From Sharpea porci (GTDB taxonomy: Bacteria; Bacillota_I; Bacilli_A; Erysipelotrichales; Coprobacillaceae): a DNA stretch of 64,000 nucleotides. The stretch's first letter is position 1; the number at the start of each line of letters is the position of its first letter. Under the pieces are notes generated by a model. The model was not told the origin of the DNA, ran no database searches, and worked only from the letters and a program-made list of their open reading frames with translations. Both the position numbers and the translations under genes were made by a program. This document shows positions 43,908 to 52,756 of the stretch, one piece after another. The DNA lies in the NCBI RefSeq assembly GCF_009695655.1, contig NZ_VUNM01000002.1, positions 1 to 64,000 of the forward strand, in the 5' to 3' direction.

Positions 43908-46900
43908 ATGTCTGAAGAAGATTTAAGCTATTTAGAGAATCCTGAGGTCTTTGGCATTAATGTCCTTAGACCAACAAGTAGTCATAACCATTATCACAAT
44001 TATGAAGACTATAAGCATCATCAAGAGAGTTTTAAGCAGTCACTTAATGGTGAATGGCTTTTTAGCTATGCACCTAATCCAAGTGTGCGTAATAAAACTT
44101 TCTATAAGGCAGAAAATGTCGATTATCATGATTTTAAGACAATTAAGGTGCCAGGCCATATTGAGATGCAGGGCTATGGACAAATGCAGTATATTAATAC
44201 GCTCTATCCCTGGGATGGACATGAATATTTAAGACCTCCGTATGTCAGTAAGACGGATAATCCTGTAGGAAGCTATATTTGTAATTTTACGATTAAGCCT
44301 CATTTAGCCAATAAACATATTATTTTACGCTTTGAAGGCGTTGAAAGTGCGATGAATGTTTATGTAAACGGACATTTCGTAGGTTATAGCGAAGATTCCT
44401 TTACGCCTAGTTCGTTCGATATCACACCCTATATACTTTCGGGCACCAATAAACTTGCCGTTGAAGTCTTCAAGCATTGTTCAGGGAGTTGGTTAGAAGA
44501 TCAGGATATGTGGCGTTTCTTTGGTATCTTTAGAGAAGTGGCTTTATATGATCTACCAGAATGTTATGTCGAAGATGTCCGTGTGACAACACCTTTAAGT
44601 GATGAATATCGAAAGGCGAATGTCAATGTCGACCTGAAAATGATGGGAGAAGGCTATAATCTTGTAGCGAAACTTATGGACGACAACAATGTAATAGCCT
44701 CTTATGAGGGATGTGATACATCTTTCTCTTTTGATTTAGATCATCCTCGCTTATGGAGCAGTGAAGACCCTTATCTCTATAAGCTAGTTGTTGAAGTCTA
44801 TCACAATAACGAACTCCTAGAAATTGTACCCGTTAATGTGGGCGTTAGAGAGTTTGCTATGCGTGATGGCATAATGCAGCTTAATGGAAAACGGATTGTC
44901 TTGAGAGGTGTGAATCGTCATGAATTTAGCTGTGAAAATGGTCGCGTTATCTCCCATGAGGAAATGCTTTATGATATACGTTTCATGAAACAACATAATA
45001 TTAATGCTGTCCGTACATCACATTATCCTAATGTCAATGAATGGTATGACTTGTGTGATGAATATGGCATTTACTTAATTGATGAAACGAATATGGAATC
45101 CCATGGATCATGGCAGAAGCTTGGTCAGCTAGAGCCGAGCTGGAATATTCCTGGCAATCTTAAAGAATGGCAGGCTTGTGTGCTCAGTCGTGCAGAAAGC
45201 ATGCTGGAGCGTGATAAGAATCATCCATGTGTTCTTATTTATAGCTGTGGCAATGAAAGCTATGCGGGCGAGGATATTGTCAACATGGCCAACTATTTCA
45301 GAAAAACTGATCCAACACGTCTTGTTCACTATGAAGGCTGTACTTGGAATCGCAACTATAGTGCAGCAACAGATATGGAAAGTAGAATGTATGCCAAGGC
45401 TAAGGATATTGAAGACTATCTCAAGAATGATCCCAAGAAGCCTTATATTAGCTGTGAGTATATGCATGCGATGGGCAATAGCTTAGGTGGCATGGAGAAA
45501 TATATAGAATTAGAGGATCGATATGAAAAATATCAGGGTGGTTTTATCTGGGATTATATTGATCAGGCTATAAGTTATACAAATGATTTTAGTGAAAAGG
45601 TATTGGGCTATGGTGGTGACTTTGATGACCGTAATACGGACTATAACTTCTGTGGTGATGGGATTGTTTTCGCAAATCGTAAGCCATCACCTAAGGCTGA
45701 TGAAGTCAAATATCAATATCAAGATATCATCTTGAATGTTGATGAAGCAGGAGTATCTATTCGCTCTAAACGTCTCTTTAAAGACACATCCGATCTCATT
45801 TTCCAATATCAGGCAATCCAAGGCAAAGATGTTATTCGAAAAGGACAGTTTGAAGCCATCGTTCAACCACAAGAAGAAATCTATGTGCCCGTTGATTTTG
45901 GGACATTCCATCCTGGGGAAGTCATTCTCACTGTAAGCGCACATTTAAAAGAAGAATCTTTATGGGCAGAGCAAGGCTTTGAGATTGCCTTTGGTCAATG
46001 CGTCTTAGGTCATTATAGCGATATGCCATATGTTGAGGAACCGCTTGTAGTCATACCTGGTGATGGCGATTTAGGCGTGAAATGTAAAGAATTTGAAGTT
46101 CTCTTCTCACAAGAAGGCTTATCGTCACTTAAATATCGTGGGAAGGAATATATGATGCGTGGACCACGTCCTGTCTTTATGCGTGCGACTACGGATAATG
46201 AAAGAGGTTATGCGCATCACTTTACAAGTAATATCTGGGCTGGTGCATCTAGCAATCAGGCGCTAACGAACATGCATTACAATATTGCCCAGGATCTCCA
46301 TGAAGTCAGCATTACCTATGAGTATTCTGTTCTTGTCGAACCAAGAGTTCGGGTAGAACTGACTTACTATGTTCGCTCGCCAGGTATTGTACGGGTAAAA
46401 TATCATTACTATGGACAGCCTCATTTACCAGAAGTTCCACTCTTTGGGACACTCTTTACTTTAAGTCACAAGCTGGATCATTTCAGCTATCTCGGTCGAG
46501 GACCTCATGAAAACTATGTTGATCGTAAAAAGGGAAGTCGCCTTGGCTTCTTTGAATCAACCGTAAAAGACAATCTGACGCCCTATCTTAAGCCACAGGC
46601 GTGTGGAAATCGTACAGATGTCCGTGAAGTTACGCTGTTAGATCGTGACCAGGATGGCTTGCGCTTTACCATGGTTGATGCACCTTTTGAATTCACAGCT
46701 CTGCCTTATAGCTGGCAGATGATGGATGTTGCTTTACATCAATATGAGCTACCAGAAAGAAGCTATTATACATATCTGACAATCATGAATAAACAAATGG
46801 GTGTTGGTGGCGATGATAGCTGGGGTGCACCAGTACTTGAAGAATATTGTCTTAAAGCAAGTGATGATCAGGAATATATCTTTGATATTATGCCTATTCA

Positions 46901-46916
46901 TCAAGAAAAAGCTTAA
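43908..46916 (+). CDS. lacZ: Beta-galactosidase, glycoside hydrolase family 2 (LacZ type)
   Basis: The 1002-residue intracellular enzyme hydrolyses lactose and other beta-galactosides. It has the five-domain LacZ layout: sugar-binding jelly roll at the N terminus, immunoglobulin-like domains, a TIM barrel with VNRHEFSCENGRVIS, acid/base Glu450 in YSCGNESYAG and nucleophile Glu517 in SCEYMHAMGN, then a beta-galactosidase small chain domain with RATTDNERG and YLGRGPHENYVDRK. No signal peptide, so lactose must enter by a permease encoded elsewhere. GGGAGGA precedes the ATG. It is monocistronic between pyrC and rpsP, with a cre-controlled promoter. Confidence 0.96.
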   Translation: MSEEDLSYLENPEVFGINVLRPTSSHNHYHNYEDYKHHQESFKQSLNGEWLFSYAPNPSVRNKTFYKAENVDYHDFKTIKVPGHIEMQGYGQMQYINTLYPWDGHEYLRPPYVSKTDNPVGSYICNFTIKPHLANKHIILRFEGVESAMNVYVNGHFVGYSEDSFTPSSFDITPYILSGTNKLAVEVFKHCSGSWLEDQDMWRFFGIFREVALYDLPECYVEDVRVTTPLSDEYRKANVNVDLKMMGEGYNLVAKLMDDNNVIASYEGCDTSFSFDLDHPRLWSSEDPYLYKLVVEVYHNNELLEIVPVNVGVREFAMRDGIMQLNGKRIVLRGVNRHEFSCENGRVISHEEMLYDIRFMKQHNINAVRTSHYPNVNEWYDLCDEYGIYLIDETNMESHGSWQKLGQLEPSWNIPGNLKEWQACVLSRAESMLERDKNHPCVLIYSCGNESYAGEDIVNMANYFRKTDPTRLVHYEGCTWNRNYSAATDMESRMYAKAKDIEDYLKNDPKKPYISCEYMHAMGNSLGGMEKYIELEDRYEKYQGGFIWDYIDQAISYTNDFSEKVLGYGGDFDDRNTDYNFCGDGIVFANRKPSPKADEVKYQYQDIILNVDEAGVSIRSKRLFKDTSDLIFQYQAIQGKDVIRKGQFEAIVQPQEEIYVPVDFGTFHPGEVILTVSAHLKEESLWAEQGFEIAFGQCVLGHYSDMPYVEEPLVVIPGDGDLGVKCKEFEVLFSQEGLSSLKYRGKEYMMRGPRPVFMRATTDNERGYAHHFTSNIWAGASSNQALTNMHYNIAQDLHEVSITYEYSVLVEPRVRVELTYYVRSPGIVRVKYHYYGQPHLPEVPLFGTLFTLSHKLDHFSYLGRGPHENYVDRKKGSRLGFFESTVKDNLTPYLKPQACGNRTDVREVTLLDRDQDGLRFTMVDAPFEFTALPYSWQMMDVALHQYELPERSYYTYLTIMNKQMGVGGDDSWGAPVLEEYCLKASDDQEYIFDIMPIHQEKA

Positions 46917-46933
46917 GTGTTAAGTAAAAATAC

Positions 46934-46961
46934 TTGACACTTAATATTCTTATGTTATACT
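46934..46961 (+). promoter_or_regulatory. Promoter of the rpsP-khpA transcript
   Basis: Consensus TTGACA (46934-46939), a 16-base spacer and TGT-extended TATACT (46956-46961) lie just after lacZ, giving rpsP a strong promoter of its own. Confidence 0.85.
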
Positions 46962-46990
46962 TGGAATGCAACTTAAAGGAGGATATACAC

Positions 46991-47260
46991 ATGGCTGTAA
47001 AAATTAGATTAAAGAGAATGGGCGCTAAGAAAGCTCCTTTCTATAGAATTGTAGCTGCTGATTCAAGAGCACCAAGAGATGGTCGTTTCATTGCTCAGTT
47101 AGGTACATATGATCCAAGACAGAATCCTGCAAAAGTGACATTAGATAAGGAAGAAGTTTTAAACTGGTTATCAAAAGGTGCTCAGCCTTCAGATACAGTA
47201 AAGAACATCCTTTCTAAAGAAGGCGTCATGAAGGCATTCGCAGATTCAAAGAAGGCTTAG
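46991..47260 (+). CDS. rpsP: 30S ribosomal protein S16
   Basis: S16 (89 aa) binds 16S rRNA early in small-subunit assembly. The sequence [33 protein letters not shown] is the classical S16 start, and the length is normal. ATG at 46991 follows AAAGGAGGA; the frame extends upstream to 46934 but that would cover the promoter. khpA follows after three bases, as in other Bacillota, while the usual upstream neighbour ffh is displaced by pyrC and lacZ. Confidence 0.97.
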   Translation: MAVKIRLKRMGAKKAPFYRIVAADSRAPRDGRFIAQLGTYDPRQNPAKVTLDKEEVLNWLSKGAQPSDTVKNILSKEGVMKAFADSKKA

Positions 47261-47263
47261 CCT

Positions 47264-47518
47264 ATGGATTACGCTAAGACATTACATGATATTGCTGTAG
47301 AATTAGTTCATAATAAGGATCGCTTAGAAGTGAGAGAAATGCCTTCACTTGATGAAGATACATTAACTCTTGTCGTCTATGCTGATCATGAAGATATTGC
47401 CAGACTGATTGGCAGACATGGTATTATGGCGAATTCCATTAGAAGATTAATGAGTGTGCCAAGCCGTATGAACAATAAGCATTTAGATATCAAGTTTGAA
47501 TCTTATGGTGAAGAATAA
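47264..47518 (+). CDS. khpA: KH-domain RNA-binding protein KhpA
   Basis: The 84-residue protein is a single type II KH domain with the RNA-binding GxxG loop in IARLIGRHGIMANSIRRLM. In streptococci KhpA pairs with KhpB (Jag/EloR) to regulate cell elongation and binds many transcripts. It is coupled to rpsP (three bases) and is followed by a hairpin, matching the usual rpsP-khpA-rimM order. Confidence 0.92.
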   Translation: MDYAKTLHDIAVELVHNKDRLEVREMPSLDEDTLTLVVYADHEDIARLIGRHGIMANSIRRLMSVPSRMNNKHLDIKFESYGEE

Positions 47519-47542
47519 GGGATGTCAGTGACATCCCTTTTT
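47517..47542 (+). terminator. Hairpin between khpA and rimM
   Basis: AAGGGATGTC (47517-47526) pairs with GACATCCCTT (47530-47539) around a three-base loop, followed by a short T-rich run. It may attenuate rather than fully stop read-through, as no clear promoter for rimM is seen. Confidence 0.75.
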
Positions 47543-47555
47543 ATTTGAGGTGGAT

Positions 47556-48062
47556 ATGGAAAAGGTTAGAGTAGGTAAGATTGTGAATACATTTGGCATC
47601 CGTGGAGAATTAAAGGTGGATGCTTATACAGATTTTCCTGACGAAAGATTTCAAGTGGGCAATGCCCTTTTTGTACGTTTTCACAATGAAGATGTTGAAT
47701 TAGAAATCAGTCGTCATCGTGTTCATAAAGGCTATGACTTGATGGCTTTTAAAGATTTAGAAAATATTAATTTTGTTGAAAAGTATAAGGGTTGTTTCCT
47801 TTATGCCTATCGTGATGAAAGCTTATTAGATGAAGATGAGCATTATATTTCTGATTATATTGGCTGTATGGTCTATAATTATGGCAAGGAACTTGGTAAA
47901 GTTGTACAGCTTAGAGACAATACATATCAGGATATTTTTGTCGTTGATTACAATGGTAAACAGATCCTTATTCCTAAAGTCGATGCGTTTGTCAAGAATA
48001 TAGATGTTGATCAGAAACGTATTGATGTAGAATTGATTGCGGGGTTTATTGATGAAGATTGA
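47556..48062 (+). CDS. rimM: 16S rRNA processing protein RimM
   Basis: RimM (168 aa) is an assembly factor that binds S19 and helps mature the head of the 30S subunit. Conserved blocks are RVGKIVNTFGIRGELKVDAYTDFPDERF, the SRHRVHKGYDLMAFKDLENINFVE segment of the barrel, and the PRC-barrel end YNGKQILIPKVDAFVKNIDVDQKRIDVELIAGFID. ATG at 47556 lies close (three bases) to GAGGTG; a GTG at 47550 is possible but has no binding site. It overlaps trmD by 11 bases, the usual coupling. Confidence 0.94.
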   Translation: MEKVRVGKIVNTFGIRGELKVDAYTDFPDERFQVGNALFVRFHNEDVELEISRHRVHKGYDLMAFKDLENINFVEKYKGCFLYAYRDESLLDEDEHYISDYIGCMVYNYGKELGKVVQLRDNTYQDIFVVDYNGKQILIPKVDAFVKNIDVDQKRIDVELIAGFIDED

Positions 48063-48771
48063 TATACTTTCGCTTTTTCCAGAAATGTTTGAAGGATTTC
48101 TACACACTTCAATTATCAAACGAGCGATAGATAAGGGTGTTGTTGAGATTGAAATCCATAACTTTCGTGATTTTGCCTTAGATAAGCATAAAAGCGTGGA
48201 TGATACTCCCTATGGTGGTGGAGCGGGTATGGTTTTGAAGTGTCAGCCGTTACTGGATTGCTTAAAAACTGTAACTACTAAAGACTCTCTTGTCATTCTC
48301 ATGTCACCACAGGGGATGACCCATACTCAGCGTTATGCTCAAGAGCTTTCTTTAGAAAAGCATCTTGTGATTATTTGTGGGCACTATGAAGGCTTTGATG
48401 AACGTATTAGAGATTATGTGGATGTTGAGTTATCGATTGGAGATTATGTTTTAACTGGCGGTGAACTTGGTAGCATGGTTGTCGCTGATAGCGTTGTTCG
48501 CTTATTGGAAGGGGCAATTAGAGAAAGTAGTCATGAAGACGATTCTTTTTCTAATGACCTCTTAGAATATCCCCAATATACAAAGCCCGCGGAATATGAA
48601 GGAAGTCGAGTTCCTGATGTATTGCTGAGTGGTCATCATGAGAATATTCGTAAATGGCGTCTCTATCAGTCACTCTTAAAAACCAAACGCAAGCGTCCTG
48701 ATCTATTAGAAAAACATCATTTTACCGATGAAGAAATAGAAATGATGCATGAAATCAACAAAAATGATTGA
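48052..48771 (+). CDS. trmD: tRNA (guanine-37-N1) methyltransferase
   Basis: TrmD (239 aa) methylates G37 next to the anticodon of tRNAs reading CNN codons, preventing +1 frameshifts. It is a SPOUT enzyme whose trefoil knot is visible in VILMSPQGMTHTQRYAQEL, LVIICGHYEGFDERIRDYVDVELSIGDYVLTGGE with the AdoMet-binding glycine loop, and the C-terminal LLSGHHENIRKWRLYQSL. MKIDILSLFPEMFEGF fixes the start at 48052, inside the end of rimM. Confidence 0.97.
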   Translation: MKIDILSLFPEMFEGFLHTSIIKRAIDKGVVEIEIHNFRDFALDKHKSVDDTPYGGGAGMVLKCQPLLDCLKTVTTKDSLVILMSPQGMTHTQRYAQELSLEKHLVIICGHYEGFDERIRDYVDVELSIGDYVLTGGELGSMVVADSVVRLLEGAIRESSHEDDSFSNDLLEYPQYTKPAEYEGSRVPDVLLSGHHENIRKWRLYQSLLKTKRKRPDLLEKHHFTDEEIEMMHEINKND

Positions 48772-48872
48772 TTAAAGAGTGAGAAAGTGCTATTATATCA
48801 CAGTCGTAAAGACGCAGAAGCTCCGCTGGTTATATACGAATGAGCTTTGAAGACATTATTTCTATAGGAGGA
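48768..48872 (+). promoter_or_regulatory. rplS promoter and probable L19 leader
   Basis: TTGATT (48768-48773), a 17-base spacer and TGC-extended TATTAT (48791-48796) give rplS its own promoter. About 80 untranslated bases follow, ending in AGGAGGA. L19 leaders are known in Bacillota. The sequence CAGTCGTAAAGACGCAG can form a short GTC-TAAA-GAC hairpin. Autoregulation by L19 is inferred from position only. Confidence 0.55.
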
Positions 48873-48881
48873 AGCATTATT

Positions 48882-49235
48882 ATGAATATGCAGTTAGTTG
48901 ACGAAATTACAAAGAGTCAGTTAAGAAGTGACGTTCCTACTTTTAAGCCAGGTGATACTTTAAAAGTATACGTTAAGATTCAGGAAGGTAATAAGACACG
49001 TTTACAGTTATTTGAAGGTGTCTGCATTGCAAGAAAAGGTAAGGGCATTGGTGAAACTTTCACTGTTAGAAAGATTTCTTACCAGGTAGGTGTTGAAAGA
49101 GTATTCCCTGTTCATTCACCAATCATTGATCATATCGAAGTAGCTAGAGTTGGTAAAGTACGTCGTGCTAAATTACACTACTTACGTGGTTTATCTGGTA
49201 AAGCTGCTAGAATCAAAGAAATTCGTCAGGACTAA
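48882..49235 (+). CDS. rplS: 50S ribosomal protein L19
   Basis: L19 (117 aa) sits at the 30S-50S interface. [48 protein letters not shown] and [22 protein letters not shown] are strongly conserved. ATG at 48882 follows AGGAGG by nine bases; an in-frame start further upstream (48840) lies in the leader. The gene follows trmD, as in almost all Bacillota, and a strong terminator ends it. Confidence 0.97.
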   Translation: MNMQLVDEITKSQLRSDVPTFKPGDTLKVYVKIQEGNKTRLQLFEGVCIARKGKGIGETFTVRKISYQVGVERVFPVHSPIIDHIEVARVGKVRRAKLHYLRGLSGKAARIKEIRQD

Positions 49236-49241
49236 GAAAGT

Positions 49242-49270
49242 GAATGGAGCTTGCCTCCATTCCTTTTTTT
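49242..49270 (+). terminator. Terminator of rplS
   Basis: GAATGGAG (49242-49249) pairs with CTCCATTC (49255-49262), followed by CTTTTTTT. Confidence 0.88.
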
Positions 49271-49284
49271 CTAGGAGGATATTT

Positions 49285-49773
49285 ATGAAAAAGCACAAGA
49301 AGATTGTTGTGTTTTTGGTGATTGTTTTGTTGGGAAGTGTGATGTTGCGTTTAAATGTATTGCCTGTTTTAGTTGATGGGCGTTCAATGGAGCCGACCCT
49401 ATATGATCATGATTATTATTTAAGTAATCGTAATTCTCTCAATCACTTGCAGCGTTTTGATGTTGTTGTTGCTTATAGTCGACAACTCAATGAAAATATC
49501 GTTAAGCGTGTGATCGGCATGCCAGGTGATAAAGTTACCTATAAAGAAAATAAGCTTTATATCAATGGAGACTATGTGAAAGAGCCCTTTCTTCATAACA
49601 GTATGACCAATGATTTTACAATTATATTGAAAAAGAATCAGTATTTCTTAATGGGAGATAATCGTATGAATTCTACGGATTCACGTGTTCTTGGACCTTT
49701 TCAGAAAAAAGATCTCAAAAGTAGAAATGGTGTGATTGTCTTTCCTGCTAAACATTTTAAAAAACTACAATAG
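49285..49773 (+). CDS. lepB: Signal peptidase I
   Basis: This membrane protease (162 aa) removes signal peptides from exported proteins. One N-terminal span (residues 6-24) anchors it. The catalytic dyad is Ser34 in GRSMEPTL and Lys74 in VKRVIGMPGDKV; GDNRMNSTDSR is box E. The short form with a single span is the Gram-positive type. AGGAGG precedes the ATG at 49285. It lies between rplS and rbgA with 9 bases to the latter, so lepB, rbgA and rnhB are co-transcribed. Confidence 0.94.
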   Translation: MKKHKKIVVFLVIVLLGSVMLRLNVLPVLVDGRSMEPTLYDHDYYLSNRNSLNHLQRFDVVVAYSRQLNENIVKRVIGMPGDKVTYKENKLYINGDYVKEPFLHNSMTNDFTIILKKNQYFLMGDNRMNSTDSRVLGPFQKKDLKSRNGVIVFPAKHFKKLQ

Positions 49774-49782
49774 GAGGCATGA

Positions 49783-50640
49783 ATGGCACAATTACAATGG
49801 TATCCTGGGCATATGGCAAAAGCACAGCGAGAAATAGAAGGACGTTTGAAACTTGTGGATATGGTGATTGAACTTGTGGATGCAAGAGCACCTTTTTCCT
49901 CACGCAATCATACTTTTGATCGACTTTTAAAAAATAAGCCTCGTCTTGTCATTATGACAAAAAAGGATTTAGCTGATCCTGCATGTACCCAGACGTGGAT
50001 ACAAAAATTTGAAGAACGTGGCTATAAAGCTATAGCTGTTGATTTAAAACATTTTAAAGATACGAATAAAATCATTCAGTATTGTTTAGAGATCTTAAAA
50101 GACAAGCGTGAAAATGAAGCGCGTAAAGGCCTTAAGCCAAGAGCTATCAGAGCGATGATTGTCGGTGTTCCTAATGTTGGCAAGTCAACATTGATTAACG
50201 CTCTAGCTAAGCGTAAGGCGACTGTAACGGGCAATAAGCCAGGTGTTACAAAAGCCCAGCAAATTATCCGAGTCAATAAAGATTTTGAGCTTTTTGATAC
50301 ACCGGGTGTTTTACCACCTAAATATGATGATTTAGAAATTGCGAGAAATGTAGCACTTATTGGCTCTATCAAGCGCGATATCTTACCGCTTGATGAACTC
50401 TTTATTTATGCATTAAGCTATCTTAATAAGAATTATCCTGATGCCTTAAAGAATCGTTATCAGCTTACTTTTGATGAAAATGATAATTGGGTTCTTGATG
50501 CCTATGAACAGATCGCAAAAGTACGTCATTTGCCTTTATTGAAGGGCGAAATTGATTATGAGCGTGTACAAGATCTTTTCTTTAAGGATTTAAGTGATGG
50601 TGTCTTTGGTGGGATAACGTGGGAGAAGGCCAATGTGTGA
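49783..50640 (+). CDS. rbgA: Ribosome biogenesis GTPase RbgA (YlqF)
   Basis: RbgA (285 aa) is a circularly permuted GTPase needed for late maturation of the 50S subunit. The motifs come in permuted order: G4 MTKKDLAD near residue 60, G1 GVPNVGKSTLINAL near 128, then G3 DTPGVLPPKYDD. LQWYPGHMAKAQREI is the family start. The C-terminal domain (after 200) resembles an ANTAR-like fold in the family. It overlaps rnhB by eight bases. Confidence 0.95.
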   Translation: MAQLQWYPGHMAKAQREIEGRLKLVDMVIELVDARAPFSSRNHTFDRLLKNKPRLVIMTKKDLADPACTQTWIQKFEERGYKAIAVDLKHFKDTNKIIQYCLEILKDKRENEARKGLKPRAIRAMIVGVPNVGKSTLINALAKRKATVTGNKPGVTKAQQIIRVNKDFELFDTPGVLPPKYDDLEIARNVALIGSIKRDILPLDELFIYALSYLNKNYPDALKNRYQLTFDENDNWVLDAYEQIAKVRHLPLLKGEIDYERVQDLFFKDLSDGVFGGITWEKANV

Positions 50641-51265
50641 GAGATTACAATATGAAAATGAAGCCTATCAAAAAGGATATCATTATATTATAGGCCTCGA
50701 TGAAGCAGGACGTGGTCCTATGGCGGGTCCTCTTGTGGTTGGAGGAGTGATATTTCCTAAAGGTTTCTATGATGAACGGATTAATGATAGTAAGAAACTC
50801 ACTGAAAAGAAGCGTGAAGTCCTTTACGATTTTATTATTGAAAAGGCTTTAGCGTATGATATTGAAGTAATATCGGTGGAAGAAGTTGATAAGCTCAATG
50901 TCTATGAAGCAAGTCGAACAGGTATGCGCCGAATTATTGAACGTATTGGTGTGAAGCCGGATTTTGCCCTGACGGATGCAATGCCATTAGGGGATGATGC
51001 CATTGATCATTTATCCATCATTAAAGGTGATGCAAAAAGCATGTCAATTGGTGGGGCAAGTATTCTTGCGAAAGTCACAAGAGATCGCATCATGAAGGAA
51101 TATGCGAAGATCTATCCAGAATATGGCTTTGAAAAACATAAGGGCTATGTCACAAAAGCCCATAAAGAAGCATTGGCAAAATATGGTATTTGTCCTATTC
51201 ATCGACGTTCTTTTAAGCCTGTACAGGATGTTCTTCATCAACAGCTTTCCCTCTTTGATGATTGA
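50633..51265 (+). CDS. rnhB: Ribonuclease HII
   Basis: RNase HII (210 aa) cuts RNA in RNA-DNA hybrids and single ribonucleotides in DNA. IGLDEAGRGPMAGPLVVGGVIFP has the first catalytic Asp-Glu pair, NDSKKLTEKKRE and LTDAMPLG further acidic residues, and HKGYVTKAHKEALAKYGICPIHRRSF the conserved C-terminal block. The ATG lies within the end of rbgA, and GGAGAAGG serves as binding site. The order rbgA-rnhB is shared with Bacillus. Confidence 0.95.
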   Translation: MCERLQYENEAYQKGYHYIIGLDEAGRGPMAGPLVVGGVIFPKGFYDERINDSKKLTEKKREVLYDFIIEKALAYDIEVISVEEVDKLNVYEASRTGMRRIIERIGVKPDFALTDAMPLGDDAIDHLSIIKGDAKSMSIGGASILAKVTRDRIMKEYAKIYPEYGFEKHKGYVTKAHKEALAKYGICPIHRRSFKPVQDVLHQQLSLFDD

Positions 51266-51337
51266 TAAGGTACACATTTGATATTGAAAAAGCTGCTATT
51301 TATGGTATGGTTATAGTTGTTTGAGGGAGAAAAAGAT

Positions 51338-52183
51338 ATGCTTAAATATTTAATAAGTATTTTATTTGGTATTGTTGAAGGGATTACGGAATGGCTTCCT
51401 ATCAGTTCGACAGGCCATATGATTTTATTGAATCAATTGATTCCACTTGAAAAACTGACTTCACCTAAATTCTATAGTATGTATGAAGTCGTGATTCAAT
51501 TAGGAGCTATATTAGCGGTCGTAGTTATTTTCTGGAAGCAAATTTGGCCTTTTAGAAATGATCAGAAAGAAACAGGTTATAAGAGATTTGTGAACATGGA
51601 TATTATTGATCTATGGTTGAAGATTCTTGTTGCCTGTATACCGGCAGCGATTATTGGGATTTTGTTTGATGATTGGATTGATGCCCACTTCTATAATTAT
51701 TGGGTTGTCGCTATTGCTTTAATTGTCTTTGGTGTAGGTTTTATCATTATTGAAAATAAAAACAAAGACTTGAATCCAAAGATTCATTCATTAAAAACAT
51801 TAAATGGTAAGACAGCTTTATTGATAGGTATTTTCCAGGTTATTGCCGCCGTATTCCCAGGTACATCACGTTCTGGAGCAACAATTTTAGGTGGTTTGAT
51901 GCTTGGTGTTAGCCGTACAGTCGCCGCAGAATTTACCTTCTTTTTAGCGATACCTGTTATGTTTGGGGCAAGTTTATTAAAGATTGCTAAGTTTGGCCTG
52001 GCCTTTACTTCAACAGAACTCATGATCTTACTTGTTGGCTGTATTGTGGCCTTTGTGACAAGTATGATTGTTATTAAATTCTTGATGGGTTATATTAAGA
52101 AACATGATTTCAAGGTCTTTGGCTGGTATCGTATTGTTTTAGGGATCATTGTCTTAATCTATGGTCTTGTTACAACACTCTAA
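51338..52183 (+). CDS. uppP: Undecaprenyl-diphosphatase UppP (BacA)
   Basis: UppP (281 aa) recycles undecaprenyl pyrophosphate, the lipid carrier of cell wall precursors, at the outer face of the membrane; it also gives bacitracin tolerance. It is polytopic with about eight spans. GIVEGITEWLPISSTGHMILL and VFPGTSRSGATILGGLMLG contain the catalytic glutamate, serine, histidine and arginine regions. ATG at 51338 follows GAGGGAG. A terminator follows directly. Confidence 0.95.
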   Translation: MLKYLISILFGIVEGITEWLPISSTGHMILLNQLIPLEKLTSPKFYSMYEVVIQLGAILAVVVIFWKQIWPFRNDQKETGYKRFVNMDIIDLWLKILVACIPAAIIGILFDDWIDAHFYNYWVVAIALIVFGVGFIIIENKNKDLNPKIHSLKTLNGKTALLIGIFQVIAAVFPGTSRSGATILGGLMLGVSRTVAAEFTFFLAIPVMFGASLLKIAKFGLAFTSTELMILLVGCIVAFVTSMIVIKFLMGYIKKHDFKVFGWYRIVLGIIVLIYGLVTTL

Positions 52184-52206
52184 ACATCTCTTTTGAGATG
52201 TTTTTT
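52182..52206 (+). terminator. Terminator of uppP
   Basis: AACATCTC (52183-52190) pairs with GAGATGTT (52195-52202) around TTTT, followed by T residues. Confidence 0.85.
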
Positions 52207-52216
52207 AATTATTTTA

Positions 52217-52268
52217 AAATTTAGGTGAGAAAAATGCCTTTTATTTGCATATATATAAGTAGGAGGTG
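52217..52268 (+). promoter_or_regulatory. Promoter-like element before the unknown gene pair and dprA
   Basis: AAATTTAGGTGAGAAA (52217-52232) is identical to a stretch at 939-954, and both copies are followed by a TTG-CA-ATATATA-AGG pattern. Here TATATA/TATAAG (52250-52259) could be a -10 box, but no sigma-A -35 hexamer lies at the right place. AGGAGGTG (52261-52268) is the ribosome binding site. Confidence 0.45.
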
Positions 52269-52276
52269 TTTTTTTA

Positions 52277-52756
52277 ATGGAGACAGAACTTTGCCACATT
52301 CACATTGATGATGATGGAACAATCACAATCAACCAAATGCAATCCCTCTTTTTGTCAGAAGGATATATTTTTCTTGCGAATGCCATGCTGGATATTATTC
52401 TACATGATGCATCTTTCAACATGAAAGAGCGTGCGCCTTCTATTAAACGCTTTATTGTATTTTATGATATATCTACCAGGGCTAATGTTCTACGTATTAC
52501 ACATCAATTAAGAGGGGATATCCTTAAAGATGTCGCTATTCATGATTTTGGCATTTTCACAAACGGCAGTATGCTTCAGTTCCCTTCATTTTTTCATGAC
52601 TTAACTTGCCAACAACAAGCTCTCATACTCAGTATTTTATTAGGAACTTGTATGAGCGAGAAAGAAGCGCGCTGTATTGAGCTTGTTGCCAATGAACTGT
52701 ATTTTGATGTTGTGAGAAGAGCCGATGCGCTCATATCGAGGGGGCTGAATTCATGA
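52277..52756 (+). CDS. Unknown protein, first of a pair coupled to dprA
   Basis: I do not recognise a family. The 159-residue product is predicted cytosolic with no signal peptide or membrane span. It starts METELCHIHIDDDGTITINQMQ, has a central IKRFIVFYDISTRANVLRITHQLRGDILKDVAIHDFGIF strand-helix region and a helical C terminus with MSEKEARCIELVANELYFDVVRRADALI. The stop overlaps the next ATG by four bases (ATGA). The frame is certain because of AGGAGGTG upstream and the tight coupling. Confidence 0.75.
   Translation: METELCHIHIDDDGTITINQMQSLFLSEGYIFLANAMLDIILHDASFNMKERAPSIKRFIVFYDISTRANVLRITHQLRGDILKDVAIHDFGIFTNGSMLQFPSFFHDLTCQQQALILSILLGTCMSEKEARCIELVANELYFDVVRRADALISRGLNS

Noticed and set aside
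46934-46990. Longer S16 starting at 46934
   Set aside because: The extra codons cover the TTGACA/TATACT promoter, and AAAGGAGGA directs initiation to 46991.
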